DNA of 64,000 bases from DASWNP01 sp036399175 (GCA_036399175.1 DASWNP010000046.1:186001-250000); one strand, 5' to 3'; shown: positions 52,310 through 61,928, counted from the stretch's first letter. Program-made: numbers and translations. Notes: a model not told the origin generated them from the sequence alone.

Positions 52310-54142
52310 ATGGCAAACAGAGATTTCGGCTTCATCCGCGACAAAGAAGACGCACAGGAAGTTCAGAAACATCTCAATCCGCTTCCGCGCTCGGTCGTGC
52401 GTCCGAACGAATACGTGCTGCTCAACGGGGAGTGGCGATTCGAGGTTGACCACGAAGACCGGGGGCTCGGCGAGCGTTGGTTTCTCGGACACGACTACCC
52501 GAGCACGGCCAGGTGGCCCGGCTCGATAGAAGCCCACATGGTCGAGGCCAGAAGCCAGCATCAGGAGGCCAAAGAACAGCAGGCTTCGGGCTGGCAGGAT
52601 ACGGTCGTCGCCTGGTACGAGCGCGAGTTCGAGGTACCGGAGCACTGGACGAAGACCTCGGAGCTGCTCCAGATAACCTTCGGAGCCTGCGGCTACGAGA
52701 CGCGCGTCTGGCTCAACGGCCACCTGCTCAAGACCATCGAGAACGAGGAGGTGCATTTCGGCGAATACACTTCCTTCAGCTACGAGCTGCCGCAGGAATA
52801 CCTCCTGCCCGTCAACCGCCTGACCGTGCGCATCGCCGACTCGATGGATGCGGAGATTCCGCGCGGCAAGCAGCAGTCGCACGTCTACAAGCGCGGCGGC
52901 ATCTGGTATCAGACCTACACGGGCGCGGTCAGAAGCGTCTGGCTCGAAAGAGTCGAGCGCAATCGTCTGCGCTCGCGCTTGAACGTCATCAGCAACTTCC
53001 GAGACCGCTTCGTCGCCTTCGATTTCACCACGCGCACGCACGACCCCGGCATCTACACGCTCCGGCTCGCCGTCACTCCGCGCGGCTCAGATACGCCGCT
53101 CGCCGTCCGCGAGTTCAAGCTGCCTCTGGAGACAGGCGAGAAGCGCCAGCGCGTCACAATCGAGCTTCCGACAGCCGAACACTGGTCGCCCTCCGAGCCC
53201 AATCTCTACAACCTCGTCGCGCAGCTCATCGGCAACGGTGAAAGCTTCTCGCAGATTGAGACCCACTTCGGCCTGCGCTACATCGAAGCCAGAGGCCGCC
53301 TCGTCTATCTCAACAACCAGCGCCTCTATCTTGACGGCATCCTCTACCAGCCGGGCACGGCCACCTTCGAGGAGATGCACGCGCACATGCTCGCCATGAA
53401 GAACCTGGGGTGCAACCTCGTCCGCGTCCACATCGCCGGCATCGACCCGCGCATCTACGACCTCGCCGACGAGATGGGCATGCTTCTCTGGGTTGAAGTT
53501 CCCAGCCCGCACAGCTCCAGCCAGCGCAGCCGCAAAAATCATTGGGACGAGATGATGCGGATGCTCGTTCACATCGGCTCTCATCCTTCGGTGGTGATTT
53601 GGAGTCTCTACAACGAAGACTGGGGCGCGCAGGACATCGCCACCAGTCCGAAGACGCGCCAGTACATCGCTGAAGCCTACGAATACATGCGGCTCAACCA
53701 TCCGCACATGCTCGTCGTCGATAACGACGGCTGGCATCACGTCTCGGTCGAAGGCCGTCTCAAGACCGACCTTCTGACCGCGCATCTCTACACGCCCGAC
53801 ATAGAGAAGTGGCGCGACATGCTCGACCGGCTTTCGCAGGGACAGAACGAAGGCGTCGCCGCCAAGCCCATCATCGTCGGCGATCCATACTTCTACACCG
53901 GACAGATTCCGCTCGTCGTCAGCGAATGGGGCGGCTTCGGCTTCTCCGAGTACGGCGGCCCCGAAGAGCGCGAGTCGAAGGCGGCCACCATCCGCGCCTT
54001 CAAACGTGAGCTGCGCCTGCGCCCCATCGCCGGAGATGTCTACACACAGGCCACCAGCATCGAAGACGAAAACAACGGCCTCATCGACCCCGAGACCGGC
54101 AAGCTCCTCGTCCCGCCCGGCATCCTCAAATCCAGACGCTAA
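52310..54142 (+). CDS. Glycoside hydrolase family 2 protein, cytoplasmic
   Basis: 610 residues. A sugar-binding jelly-roll domain (about 25-220: YVLLNGEWRFEVDHEDRGLG), an Ig-like domain (about 225-325), and a TIM barrel (about 330-600). Acid/base Glu in VIWSLYNEDWG and nucleophile Glu in PLVVSEWGGFGF match GH2. The length is close to beta-glucuronidases and short beta-galactosidases; the substrate cannot be fixed. No signal peptide is seen, so the sugar must be imported or internal. No transporter or regulator of sugar metabolism is adjacent. GAAGAG precedes the ATG. Confidence 0.9.
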   Translation: MANRDFGFIRDKEDAQEVQKHLNPLPRSVVRPNEYVLLNGEWRFEVDHEDRGLGERWFLGHDYPSTARWPGSIEAHMVEARSQHQEAKEQQASGWQDTVVAWYEREFEVPEHWTKTSELLQITFGACGYETRVWLNGHLLKTIENEEVHFGEYTSFSYELPQEYLLPVNRLTVRIADSMDAEIPRGKQQSHVYKRGGIWYQTYTGAVRSVWLERVERNRLRSRLNVISNFRDRFVAFDFTTRTHDPGIYTLRLAVTPRGSDTPLAVREFKLPLETGEKRQRVTIELPTAEHWSPSEPNLYNLVAQLIGNGESFSQIETHFGLRYIEARGRLVYLNNQRLYLDGILYQPGTATFEEMHAHMLAMKNLGCNLVRVHIAGIDPRIYDLADEMGMLLWVEVPSPHSSSQRSRKNHWDEMMRMLVHIGSHPSVVIWSLYNEDWGAQDIATSPKTRQYIAEAYEYMRLNHPHMLVVDNDGWHHVSVEGRLKTDLLTAHLYTPDIEKWRDMLDRLSQGQNEGVAAKPIIVGDPYFYTGQIPLVVSEWGGFGFSEYGGPEERESKAATIRAFKRELRLRPIAGDVYTQATSIEDENNGLIDPETGKLLVPPGILKSRR

Positions 54143-54208
54143 CGCGCACGAAGACCAGCGCGGCTTGCAAATGAAGAAGAACGTTCCGTAGCGCGTCGCG
54201 CTCGTTCG

Positions 54209-56971
54209 TCAGGGCGAGATTTGGCGTGGGCGTGTGCCGGAGGGCTGGACGACTTTGCCGTTGTGGTATTGAGGGCCGCAGTAGCGGCGCGGCTCTGTGC
54301 CGATGGCGAAGGTCTTGCTGCGAATGACGGGACAGGTTTCGACGGCGATGAGGCCGGTCGTCGGGTCGATGTCGAGGGTGATGCTTCCGGCGAGGCGCGC
54401 AGAAGAGTCGGGCTGTGTCGAAGGGAGACGACCGTCGAAGCGGGGCAGGCTGCGTGCGCGCGGCGTGTCTTCGGGTATCGGCTGTAGCTCGGGCGGCTCA
54501 AGCGTGGGCACTTCGACGGGCGCATCTGCGTCTGTGCCTTCCGTCTCTTCGCCGTCGAGCATTTCGTCCGTCGAGCCGTCGCTCGTCGAGGTGGGCGCAG
54601 TGCCGTTGACGAAAAACTCCGTGCGGCGCGAGGGCGAATCGGCGGCGGCAAGGAGACCTGTGCGCGGGTCGATTTCGGCCTGCTGGACGTTTTCGGGCAT
54701 CTGCCAGTCGCCGCCCCACTCTGGATGCGCGGCGAGCGCGGCGGTCATAAAGTCAGACCAGATGGGCAAGGCCGAATCCGCGCCCGTCAGTCCGAGCTGC
54801 GAGTTGTCGTCGAAGCCGACCCAGACGACGCAGACGAGGTTGGGCGTGTAACCTGCGAACCAGCCGTCGCGCGACGTGCCGGTCTTTCCGGCGACGTTGG
54901 CGCGAAAGCCGCGCGCGCGAAGCTTCGCCGCCGTCCCGCGATTGACGACATCCTTCATAAACGAAGTCATCACAAAGGCCACGTCGGGGCTGAAGACTTC
55001 CGACTTCTGTGTGGTCGGCGCGGCGACGGTCAGGCCGCCGCCCGTCGTGACGCGGCTGATGGCGAGCGGCGCGGCGCGCGTGCCGAGCGTCGCAAAGGAG
55101 GTGTAGGCCGAGGCCACCTGCAAGGGCGTCGCTTCGTTCGTGCCGAGCGCCATTGCGAGATAGTGTCGCTTCGGTTTGGGCAAGCCCGCTTTGGCCGAGG
55201 TAGCCATCACGCGCCCGATGGTCACTTCGTCGGCCACCTCGACGGTGACGACGTTGAGGCTGCGCACGAGCGCATCGCGCAGAGTGACGGGCGCATTTGT
55301 GTATTGTTCGCCGAAGTTGCCGGGCGAATACTCCTGTCCTTCGACGTAGAAGGTCTTCGGCGCATCCTGATAAGTGGTCGCGGGCGTGATGATGCGCGGG
55401 ATGGGGTCGTAGGCCGTGTTGAGCGCGGTGGCGTAGACGAAGGGCTTGAAGACGGAGCCGGGCTGGCGCATGGCGTCCGTTGCGCGATTGAGCTGGCTGC
55501 GCTCGTAGTCGCGCCCGCCGACCATCGCCACTATCTCGCCGGTCTTCGCATTCATCGCCACGAGCGCGGCCTGAAGCGTGCCGGGCGCGATGCGCTTGGC
55601 GTAAATCTTATCGAGCGCGGCCAGTTGTTTGACGACCGCCGAATAGGCCGCGCGCTGCAAGTCCATATCGACGGAGGTGTAGATGCGAAGGTGGTCTGCG
55701 TTGCTCGTGTCGGAGAGAATCTCTCCGAGCTGGCTCTCGGCGTAGTCGGTGAAGTAGGGCGCTTCCGATACGTCGATGCGTCCGCGCGCGGGCGCGACCT
55801 TCAGCTCCGTCGATTGCGCTTGCGCCGCCTCCAAATCCGAGATGGCTCGCGTCTCCGCCATGTTCTGGATAACCTGATTGCGCCGCGCCGCCGCCACCTC
55901 CGGATGACGATAAGGATTGTAGCGGTTCGGGCTGCGAATCAGACCTGCGAGGAGCGCCGCTTCCGGTAAGCTGAGCGCCGTCACGTCCTTGTTGAAATAG
56001 GCTTGCGCGGCTTCGCCGACGCCCTTGATAGAAAAGCCCGCGCGCTGTCCGAGATAAATCTCGTTGCAGTAGAGCGCGAAGATTTCCTCCTTCGAGAGAC
56101 GCGTCTCAAGGATGATGGACATGTAGGCTTCGGCCAGTTTCCGGCGCAGGCTTCGCTCGGGCGAAAGCAGCAGGTTCTTAACGAGCTGCTGCGTGATGCT
56201 TGAGCCGCCCTGTCGTGCGATGGGCGAAGCGGGGTCTGTGTCGTAGCGTCGGATGAAGGCGCGGAGGATGCCTTTGAGGTTGATGCCGTAGTGGTCGAAG
56301 AAGGTTCTGTCCTCGGTGACGGTGATGGCTTTGACGAGGTGCGGCGGCAGGTCTCGGAAGCCGACGACCTTGCGCTTCTCGCGCGCCGTTCCCGAGAGCG
56401 AGCTTATCTGCTCGGGCTCAAGCGGCGCGGCTTCGAGCTTCGCGCCGCCGTCGAGGGCGCTGATACTAGCGACGGTCTTGCCGTCGCGCGCAAACTGCAC
56501 GCGGATACGCTGAAATTGCGTCTGCCCGTCAACTTCCGCGTTCTTGCTCGGCTCGATGGTGAGAGTCGCGCCGCTCAGGCTGTAGCGCCCGCGCCAGGCG
56601 TCGGCCTGCTGCGCCTGCTCGACGTAGCCCGCACGCTTGAGACGCGCCACCAGTTCGTCTTTCGTCACCTGCTCGCCGACGCGCAGCCGCTTCGGCGCAG
56701 CGTAAATCCCCGCCGAGCGCGTGAAGACTTCGCCGCGCAGCAGGCGGTCAATCCGCTTCGAGAAGACGTTGTAGTAATATCCGAGGACGCCGACGCTGAT
56801 GGTCGTGAGAAAGACGAAGGCGATGACGACCGGCGGACGAAACATTGCGCGCAACACGCGACGCGCGAAGCCGACCTTCGGCTGCTCGTACTTCAACACG
56901 CGCGCCGGGCGACGCCCGCCCCGCCCCTTCAAGGGCGGCACGTTGTCGCTGGGTGGATGACGCACAGACAT
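54209..56971 (-). CDS. Class A penicillin-binding protein (PBP1 type)
   Basis: A 920-residue bifunctional cell wall synthase. Basic cytoplasmic N-terminus, a TM at about 48-68, a UB2H-like domain (about 80-180), a GT51 transglycosylase (about 205-385) with EDRTFFDHYGIN and QGGSSITQQLVKNLLL, and a transpeptidase (about 450-770) with SxxK in GSVFKPF, SxN in SLNVVT and KTG in AGKTGTSRDGWFAGYTPN. A long disordered Ser/Thr/Glu/Pro-rich C-terminal tail ends near YCGPQYHNGKVVQPSG. The presence of a UB2H-like domain suggests PBP1B-like regulation. No Shine-Dalgarno is seen; a heptad element arm begins 9 nt upstream. Confidence 0.95.
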   Translation of the reverse strand: MSVRHPPSDNVPPLKGRGGRRPARVLKYEQPKVGFARRVLRAMFRPPVVIAFVFLTTISVGVLGYYYNVFSKRIDRLLRGEVFTRSAGIYAAPKRLRVGEQVTKDELVARLKRAGYVEQAQQADAWRGRYSLSGATLTIEPSKNAEVDGQTQFQRIRVQFARDGKTVASISALDGGAKLEAAPLEPEQISSLSGTAREKRKVVGFRDLPPHLVKAITVTEDRTFFDHYGINLKGILRAFIRRYDTDPASPIARQGGSSITQQLVKNLLLSPERSLRRKLAEAYMSIILETRLSKEEIFALYCNEIYLGQRAGFSIKGVGEAAQAYFNKDVTALSLPEAALLAGLIRSPNRYNPYRHPEVAAARRNQVIQNMAETRAISDLEAAQAQSTELKVAPARGRIDVSEAPYFTDYAESQLGEILSDTSNADHLRIYTSVDMDLQRAAYSAVVKQLAALDKIYAKRIAPGTLQAALVAMNAKTGEIVAMVGGRDYERSQLNRATDAMRQPGSVFKPFVYATALNTAYDPIPRIITPATTYQDAPKTFYVEGQEYSPGNFGEQYTNAPVTLRDALVRSLNVVTVEVADEVTIGRVMATSAKAGLPKPKRHYLAMALGTNEATPLQVASAYTSFATLGTRAAPLAISRVTTGGGLTVAAPTTQKSEVFSPDVAFVMTSFMKDVVNRGTAAKLRARGFRANVAGKTGTSRDGWFAGYTPNLVCVVWVGFDDNSQLGLTGADSALPIWSDFMTAALAAHPEWGGDWQMPENVQQAEIDPRTGLLAAADSPSRRTEFFVNGTAPTSTSDGSTDEMLDGEETEGTDADAPVEVPTLEPPELQPIPEDTPRARSLPRFDGRLPSTQPDSSARLAGSITLDIDPTTGLIAVETCPVIRSKTFAIGTEPRRYCGPQYHNGKVVQPSGTRPRQISP

Positions 56972-56980
56972 CGGTTTGAT

Positions 56981-57097
56981 AGTAAATCGTGAATCGTAAA
57001 TCGTAAATAGTTGAAGAACAGTTTTTATCTATTCACGATTTACGATTTACCATCTGCGGCGTTTCATCTATTTACGATTCACGATTTACGATTTACG
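56981..57097. repeat. Heptad-repeat hairpin with two right arms, word ATCGTRA
   Basis: The left arm 56981-57010 can pair with either 57029-57050 or 57068-57097; both right arms are runs of TTACGAT/TCACGAT heptamers. It lies between the divergent PBP and K+ channel genes and shares its word with elements at 220, 10525 and 34049. Confidence 0.87.
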
Positions 57098-57173
57098 AAT
57101 TTGACACTTCCACGCTCATTTCGCTACCGTGACGCGGCTCGCCCGAACGCCGTTTGGATGCCCGCGAAGAGAT

Positions 57174-58220
57174 ATGAGTTCGATGCCCAGCGCCGCGAGA
57201 CGCCACCGCAGGTCGCGCCAGCGCCTCATCTATTCGCTCCTGGCTCTGGTCGGCTCGGCGCTCGTCGGCGCTCTGGGCTTCATGCTGATTGAGGGCTGGA
57301 CGCTCGGCGAGAGCCTCTACATGACGGTGATGACGGTGACGACCGTCGGCTACGGGCCCCCGCACGATTTGTCCGACGCGGGACGCTGGTTCACCACCTT
57401 CTTTATGATTGTCGGCGTCGGCGCGACGGCCTACGCGCTCTCCGGCGCGGTGCAGGCCATCGTGCAATCCGAGATAGTCGAGTTTTTGGGAGCGCGCCGA
57501 CGCCAACGCGAAATGAGCAAACTCCACGAGCATTTCATCATCTGCGGCGCGGGGCGCGTCGGCACGCGCGTCATCGCGGCGATGGAGCAGGCGGGTGCGC
57601 CCTTCGTCGTCGTCGAGCGCAACTCGCAGAAGGTCGCAGACCTGACCGAGCGCAATCTCCACGTCGTCCCGCGCGACGCAACTCTCGACGACACTCTGCG
57701 CGAGGCCGGAATCGAGCGCGCGCGTGGCCTGGCCGCCTGCCTGCCCGACGACGCCGACAATCTATACCTCGTCCTCACCGCGCGCGACCTCAACCGCCGC
57801 CTCTACATCGTCGCCCGCGCCGTCAACGAAGAGGCCGAGCCGAAGTTGATAAAAGCCGGGGCGAACCGCGTCGTCGCGCCCATCGTCATCAGCAGCCACC
57901 GAATGGCGCAGGCGCTCATCAAGCCTGCCGTCGCCGACTTCATGGATTCCATCACGGCTGAAAATCTCGACCTGGGCTTCGACCAGGTAGAAGTCGCCCA
58001 CGATTCCGTCTACGCCGGCAAGAAGCTGCGCTTCACGAACATTCGCTCCGAACTCGACACCGTCATCGTCGCCATCCGCCGCCGCAGCGGCGAGATGATT
58101 TTCAACCCTTCAGGCGACGCCCGCATCGAAGCCGGCGACCTCCTCATCGCCATCGGACGCGCCGAATCGCTCGCCATCCTCCACGAAGCCGCGAGGAGAG
58201 CAAGTATGAACAGCAAGTAG
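57174..58220 (+). CDS. Potassium channel with TrkA-N/TrkA-C regulatory domains
   Basis: 348 residues. Two TM helices flank a pore with selectivity filter TTVGYG, so it is a 2-TM channel subunit. After it is a RCK/TrkA-N Rossmann domain (HFIICGAGRVGTRVIAAMEQ) and a TrkA-C domain (about 260-340: DSVYAGKKLRFTNIRSELDT). The start ATG at 57174 is preferred (GAAGAG upstream); earlier frame codons have no support. Ends ASMNSK; these last codons form part of the inverted repeat at 58208-58319. Co-directional with the LPS operon. Confidence 0.92.
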   Translation: MSSMPSAARRHRRSRQRLIYSLLALVGSALVGALGFMLIEGWTLGESLYMTVMTVTTVGYGPPHDLSDAGRWFTTFFMIVGVGATAYALSGAVQAIVQSEIVEFLGARRRQREMSKLHEHFIICGAGRVGTRVIAAMEQAGAPFVVVERNSQKVADLTERNLHVVPRDATLDDTLREAGIERARGLAACLPDDADNLYLVLTARDLNRRLYIVARAVNEEAEPKLIKAGANRVVAPIVISSHRMAQALIKPAVADFMDSITAENLDLGFDQVEVAHDSVYAGKKLRFTNIRSELDTVIVAIRRRSGEMIFNPSGDARIEAGDLLIAIGRAESLAILHEAARRASMNSK

Positions 58221-58319
58221 GAAGGCGGAAGGCGGAAGGCGGAAAGAGTGACTAATCAACTTGAACCATCAAGCTTTCCGCTTTCCGCCTTCCGCCTTCC
58301 TACTTCCTACTTGCTGTTC
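58208..58319. repeat. Heptad-repeat hairpin, word GGCGGAA, arms reach into the gene
   Basis: The left arm (58208-58248) starts inside the channel gene with GAACAGCAAGTAG and continues as GGCGGAA heptamers; the right arm (to 58319) is the inverse, including CTACTTGCTGTTC, with one extra heptamer. The palindrome thus contains the last four codons and stop of the gene. Confidence 0.92.
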
Positions 58320-58332
58320 AAACGCCCGCAGG

Positions 58333-59622
58333 GTGATAAAATCAGTTCAGGATTACTTTGGGAGAGCGGGCGCCTCGCTTTGGCAACGCCGATGGCGAGA
58401 CGCAAACGGCGTCGAAACATCTACCTTGAGAAAGAACGTCCTTCAAGCTGAACGAATCGAGCGCGTGGTGGTGCGCGGCGCAAACTGGGTGGGCGATGCG
58501 GTGATGACCGTGCCCGCGCTACGCGAGTTGCGCCGCCTGCTGCCCGGCGCGCACATCACGCTCGCCACGCGCGCGTGGGCTCAAGGCATTTTCGATAGCA
58601 CCGATTTCATCGACGACCTGCTCGTCTCCGACAGGGGCTCAAACGGCCTGCGCTCTTTCTTCCGACAGCGCAGAGCATGGCGCGAGCATCGCTTCGACCT
58701 CGCGCTTCTCTTCCCCAACGCCTTCGAGCCCGCGCTCGTCGCCGCCGCCGCGCGCGTCCCCTTTCGCCTCGGCTACGCAACCGACGGACGCCGCCCTCTG
58801 CTCACACACGCCTTCGACGTTCCACTCTGGCGCGGGCAGCGTCACGAAGTTTTCTACTATCTCAACCTCGTCTCGGAGCTTGAGCGACTGCTCAAGGGCA
58901 CGTCCGGCGTCGAAGCGCGCGAGCCGCGTCCTGAGCTTGAAGTCTCGGACGAGCGCAGAGCAGAAGCGCGAGAGCTTCTGAGAGCGCAAGGTGTGTCGTT
59001 CGACGCGCGCGAAGGCTCAGGCGTGCGCCCGCTCGTCGCGCTCTGCCCCGGCTCGACCAACAGCCGCGCCAAGCGCTGGCCTGTCGAATATTACGCCGCG
59101 CTCGCCGACCGGCTCACGGAAGAAGCGGGCGCTGATTGCCTGCTCGTCGGCTCGCCGGAAGAATCGGACGTGAGCGCAGAGGTCTCGGCGCGGATGAGTC
59201 GTAAGCCCTTCGTGCTCACGGGGCAAACTACTCTGTCGGAATCGGTCGCCCTTTTGAGCCTCGTAGATTTGCTCATCACGAACGACACAGGCCCGGCGCA
59301 CATCGCCGCCGCCCTCAATCGTCCTGCGCTCGTCATCTTCGGCCCGACCAACCCGATTACGACTCGCCCCTTCTCTCCCGTCGCCGAAATCATCCGTCGC
59401 CCGCCCGACTGCGCGCCCTGCATGCTGCGCGATTGTCCTATCGACCATCGCTGCATGACGGCCATCGAGCCTTCGGAAGTCTTCGCGCGTGCCATGCAAA
59501 TTCTCGCCGGGCGCGGAGCTTCGGTCAGGTCGTCGGGCGAAGACAGCGACGAGGTTAAAGACGAAGGCGATGCTAAACGTGCGTTCGCAATCGAGGCGGC
59601 GGGCGCGGAGGTCGAGCGTTGA
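58333..59622 (+). CDS. Glycosyltransferase family 9 (heptosyltransferase II-like)
   Basis: About 429 residues if the GTG at 58333 is used; no start has a Shine-Dalgarno, and GTG at 58465 would remove 44 residues and begin at VVRGANWVGDAVMTVPALRE, the conserved WaaF/GT9 N-terminus. Other blocks: ALCPGSTNSRAKRWPVEYYA and ITNDTGPAHIAAAL. Four cysteines near the C-terminus (CAPCMLRDCPIDHRC) may bind metal, as in several GT9 proteins. Adds heptose to lipid A-core. First gene of gmhB-rfaE1-rfaE2-GT9. The C-terminal 40 residues are charged and unconserved. Confidence 0.88.
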   Translation: MIKSVQDYFGRAGASLWQRRWRDANGVETSTLRKNVLQAERIERVVVRGANWVGDAVMTVPALRELRRLLPGAHITLATRAWAQGIFDSTDFIDDLLVSDRGSNGLRSFFRQRRAWREHRFDLALLFPNAFEPALVAAAARVPFRLGYATDGRRPLLTHAFDVPLWRGQRHEVFYYLNLVSELERLLKGTSGVEAREPRPELEVSDERRAEARELLRAQGVSFDAREGSGVRPLVALCPGSTNSRAKRWPVEYYAALADRLTEEAGADCLLVGSPEESDVSAEVSARMSRKPFVLTGQTTLSESVALLSLVDLLITNDTGPAHIAAALNRPALVIFGPTNPITTRPFSPVAEIIRRPPDCAPCMLRDCPIDHRCMTAIEPSEVFARAMQILAGRGASVRSSGEDSDEVKDEGDAKRAFAIEAAGAEVER

Positions 59623-60203
59623 AGCGGCGCGCTGTCTTCATCGACCGCGACGGGACTATCTCGGAGGAGGTCGGCTACGTCAACCATCCTTCGCGCTATC
59701 GCGTCTTTCCTTATTCCGCCGAGGCCGTCCGCACGCTCAACGAGGCGGGCTGGCTCGCCATCCTCGTCACGAATCAGGCGGGCGTGGCGCGCGGCTACTT
59801 CGCCGAAGAGATGATTGGCAACGTTCACAAACTGCTCGCGCAGGAGCTTGAGCGCGGCGGCGCGCGTCTCGACGCGATTTACTACTGCCCGCATCACCCT
59901 TCGGTCGGCGATGCTCCCTATCGTCTCGACTGCGACTGTCGCAAACCCAGACCCGGCCTCATCCGTCGCGCCGCAGAGGATTTTGAAATCGACCTCGCGC
60001 AAAGCTGGATGGTCGGCGACCGCTACGGCGACACGGAGCTGGCGCACAACGCCGGAGTGCGCGCCGCCTTCGTCCTGAGCGGCTACGGGCGCGGCGAGTA
60101 CGAATTTCAACGCGGCGCGTGGCGGCGCGAGCCTGATTTAGTCGCGGAGGATTTGCTCGACGCCGTCCGGCGAATCGTCTCGGAGAAAGCAGGCGAAGCA
60201 TGA
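59619..60203 (+). CDS. gmhB: D,D-heptose 1,7-bisphosphate phosphatase
   Basis: A 194-residue HAD phosphatase. It starts at TTG 59619 overlapping the previous stop, with GGAGG 7 nt upstream, giving MKRRAVFIDRDGTISEEVGY; FIDRDGT is HAD motif I, VTNQAGVARGYF motif II, and CRKPRPGLI plus WMVGDRYGD motifs III/IV. A Cys/His cluster (CPHHP...CDC) is the GmhB zinc site. It removes the C7 phosphate during ADP-heptose synthesis. Translationally coupled at both ends (ATGA overlap with rfaE1). Confidence 0.95.
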   Translation: MKRRAVFIDRDGTISEEVGYVNHPSRYRVFPYSAEAVRTLNEAGWLAILVTNQAGVARGYFAEEMIGNVHKLLAQELERGGARLDAIYYCPHHPSVGDAPYRLDCDCRKPRPGLIRRAAEDFEIDLAQSWMVGDRYGDTELAHNAGVRAAFVLSGYGRGEYEFQRGAWRREPDLVAEDLLDAVRRIVSEKAGEA

Positions 60204-61309
60204 CGACCGACAAGCTCGACACGACGGCTTTGAAGCTCGACGCGGCGACAGAAGCGACTCAAGCGACGGAAGCGAACGCCGAACGCCGAAGCGATGCTGC
60301 GCTCGAAGAGCGTCTGGCCGCGCTGCTTCGCTCGTTTCCGGAGCGGCGAGTAGTCGTCGTCGGCGACCTCGTGGCCGACCAGTTTCTCTACGGCGAAATC
60401 AGCCGCGTCTCGCGCGAAGCGCCCGTGCTCATCCTGCGCCACGAGCGAACGGAGACCGTGCCGGGCGGCGCGGCCAACTGCGCCGTCAATCTCGCCTCGC
60501 TCGGCGCGCGCGCCGCAATCGTCGGCGTCGTCGGCGAAGACGAGGCCGGGCGCGCTCTGCTGGAAAAGCTTCAGGAGGCCGGAGTCGATTGCACGGGCGT
60601 CGTCCGAACGCCGCACATGCGTACGACGACCAAAGTGCGCGTCCTCGCCGGTCAGGCTCACTCGACGCGCCAGCAGGTCATCCGCGTCGATTACGAAGAC
60701 GCGCCGACGCCCCGCCTCGTCGCGGGTTCAGACCTGAAGCGCCGTTTGCCCGAGATTCTCAGTGCAGCCGACGCCCTGATTATCTCCGATTACAACTACG
60801 GCGTGGCCGACGAAGAGATGACCGGGCTTCTGCGCGACGCGATGACGGCGCAGCAAAAGCTCGTGCTCGTCGATTCGCGTTTTCGTCTCATGCAGTTTCC
60901 CGGCTTCACTTCCGCCACGCCGAACGAAGACGAGGTCGAGCAGCTCGTCGGCAGGCGTCTCGCCGACCGAGCGACTTTGGAGCAAGCCGCGCACGAGCTG
61001 CGCGAGCGTCTCGGCTATCGCGCCCTGCTCGTCACGCGCGGCAGCAGAGGGATGATGCTCGTCGAAGCCGACGCCGCAGAGCCTCTGCACATCGAAGCCG
61101 TCGGCGCACGCGAGGCCGTCGATGTCACCGGCGCGGGCGATACCGTCATCGCCGCCTACACACTCGCCCTCGCCTCCGGCGCTTCTGCCCCCGACGCCGC
61201 GCATCTCGCCAACCACGCCGGAGGCATCGTCGTGATGAAACGTGGAACAGCCGCCGTCACACGTCAGGAGCTACACGCATCCCTGACGCACGGCGGCGAC
61301 CATGCCTGA
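60200..61309 (+). CDS. rfaE1: D-glycero-beta-D-manno-heptose-7-phosphate kinase
   Basis: A 369-residue PfkB-family kinase corresponding to the N-terminal half of E. coli HldE. VVGDLVADQFLYGEISRVSR, TVPGGAANCAVNLASLGA and DVTGAGDTVIAAYTLALASG (with the catalytic Asp) are the family blocks. A 40-residue low-complexity N-terminal extension precedes the domain. The adenylyltransferase half is a separate downstream gene, so the bifunctional enzyme is split here. ATGA overlap with gmhB; 8-nt overlap with rfaE2. Confidence 0.95.
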   Translation: MTTDKLDTTALKLDAATEATQATEANAERRSDAALEERLAALLRSFPERRVVVVGDLVADQFLYGEISRVSREAPVLILRHERTETVPGGAANCAVNLASLGARAAIVGVVGEDEAGRALLEKLQEAGVDCTGVVRTPHMRTTTKVRVLAGQAHSTRQQVIRVDYEDAPTPRLVAGSDLKRRLPEILSAADALIISDYNYGVADEEMTGLLRDAMTAQQKLVLVDSRFRLMQFPGFTSATPNEDEVEQLVGRRLADRATLEQAAHELRERLGYRALLVTRGSRGMMLVEADAAEPLHIEAVGAREAVDVTGAGDTVIAAYTLALASGASAPDAAHLANHAGGIVVMKRGTAAVTRQELHASLTHGGDHA

Positions 61310-61853
61310 CGGCAAACGGGCGCTTCTCCGAACTCTCAAATTTATGTCCAACGCCGACGACCAAACCAAAACGACTGCTGCCGCGCGCATCCTCGACCGC
61401 AACAGGCTCATCGCGCGCGTCGCCATCGCGCGTCGCGGCGGTGCGCGCATCGTCTTCGCCAACGGCTGCTTCGACCTCCTGCACGTCGGCCACGTCCGCT
61501 ATCTCGAAGCGGCGCGTGCGCTCGGCGATTTGCTCGTCGTCGGCATCAACACGGACGAGCAGGTGCGCGCCCTCAAGGGCGAGGGTCGCCCGTTCGTCTC
61601 CGAGCGCGAGCGCGCGGAGGTCGTCGCCTCTCTGCGCGCCGTCGATTTAGTCACCATCTTTCCCGAGCCGACGGTCGAAGCCCTCCTGCTCGCCATCCGC
61701 CCCGACATCCACGCCAAAGGCACGGACTACACGCCCGAAACCGTCCCCGAGCGCGATGTGGTACGCTCTTACGGCGGGCGCGTCCGCATCGTCGGCGACC
61801 CGAAGGAGCATTCTTCGACGGAAATGGTTAGGAGAGTAAGCAGTGAGCAGTGA
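61302..61853 (+). CDS. rfaE2: Heptose 1-phosphate adenylyltransferase
   Basis: 183 residues; the nucleotidyltransferase half of HldE. FANGCFDLLHVGHVRYLEAA contains the HxGH motif, and GTDYTPETVPERDVV and the end STEMVRRV fit RfaE2. It makes ADP-heptose from heptose 1-phosphate. The start at 61302 overlaps rfaE1; an ATG at 61344 is an alternative. The last residues (SSEQ) are encoded by the heptad element that begins at 61836. Confidence 0.95.
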   Translation: MPDGKRALLRTLKFMSNADDQTKTTAAARILDRNRLIARVAIARRGGARIVFANGCFDLLHVGHVRYLEAARALGDLLVVGINTDEQVRALKGEGRPFVSERERAEVVASLRAVDLVTIFPEPTVEALLLAIRPDIHAKGTDYTPETVPERDVVRSYGGRVRIVGDPKEHSSTEMVRRVSSEQ

Positions 61854-61924
61854 GCAGTGAGCAGTGAAATTCTGCTTACTGCTCACTGCTCACTGCTCAC
61901 TGCTTACTGCTTACTGCTCACTGT
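61836..61924. repeat. Heptad-repeat hairpin, word GCAGTGA, unequal arms
   Basis: The left arm (61836-61868) has four GCAGTGA units; the right arm (61872-61924) has seven inverted units, so copy number differs between arms. It overlaps the rfaE2 stop (61851-61853) and ends 4 nt before the next ATG. Confidence 0.93.
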
Positions 61925-61928
61925 TTTT

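Noticed and set aside
61836..61924. CRISPR-like array of short repeats
   Set aside because: The units are contiguous 7-mers without spacers and form a palindrome; this is a heptad hairpin.
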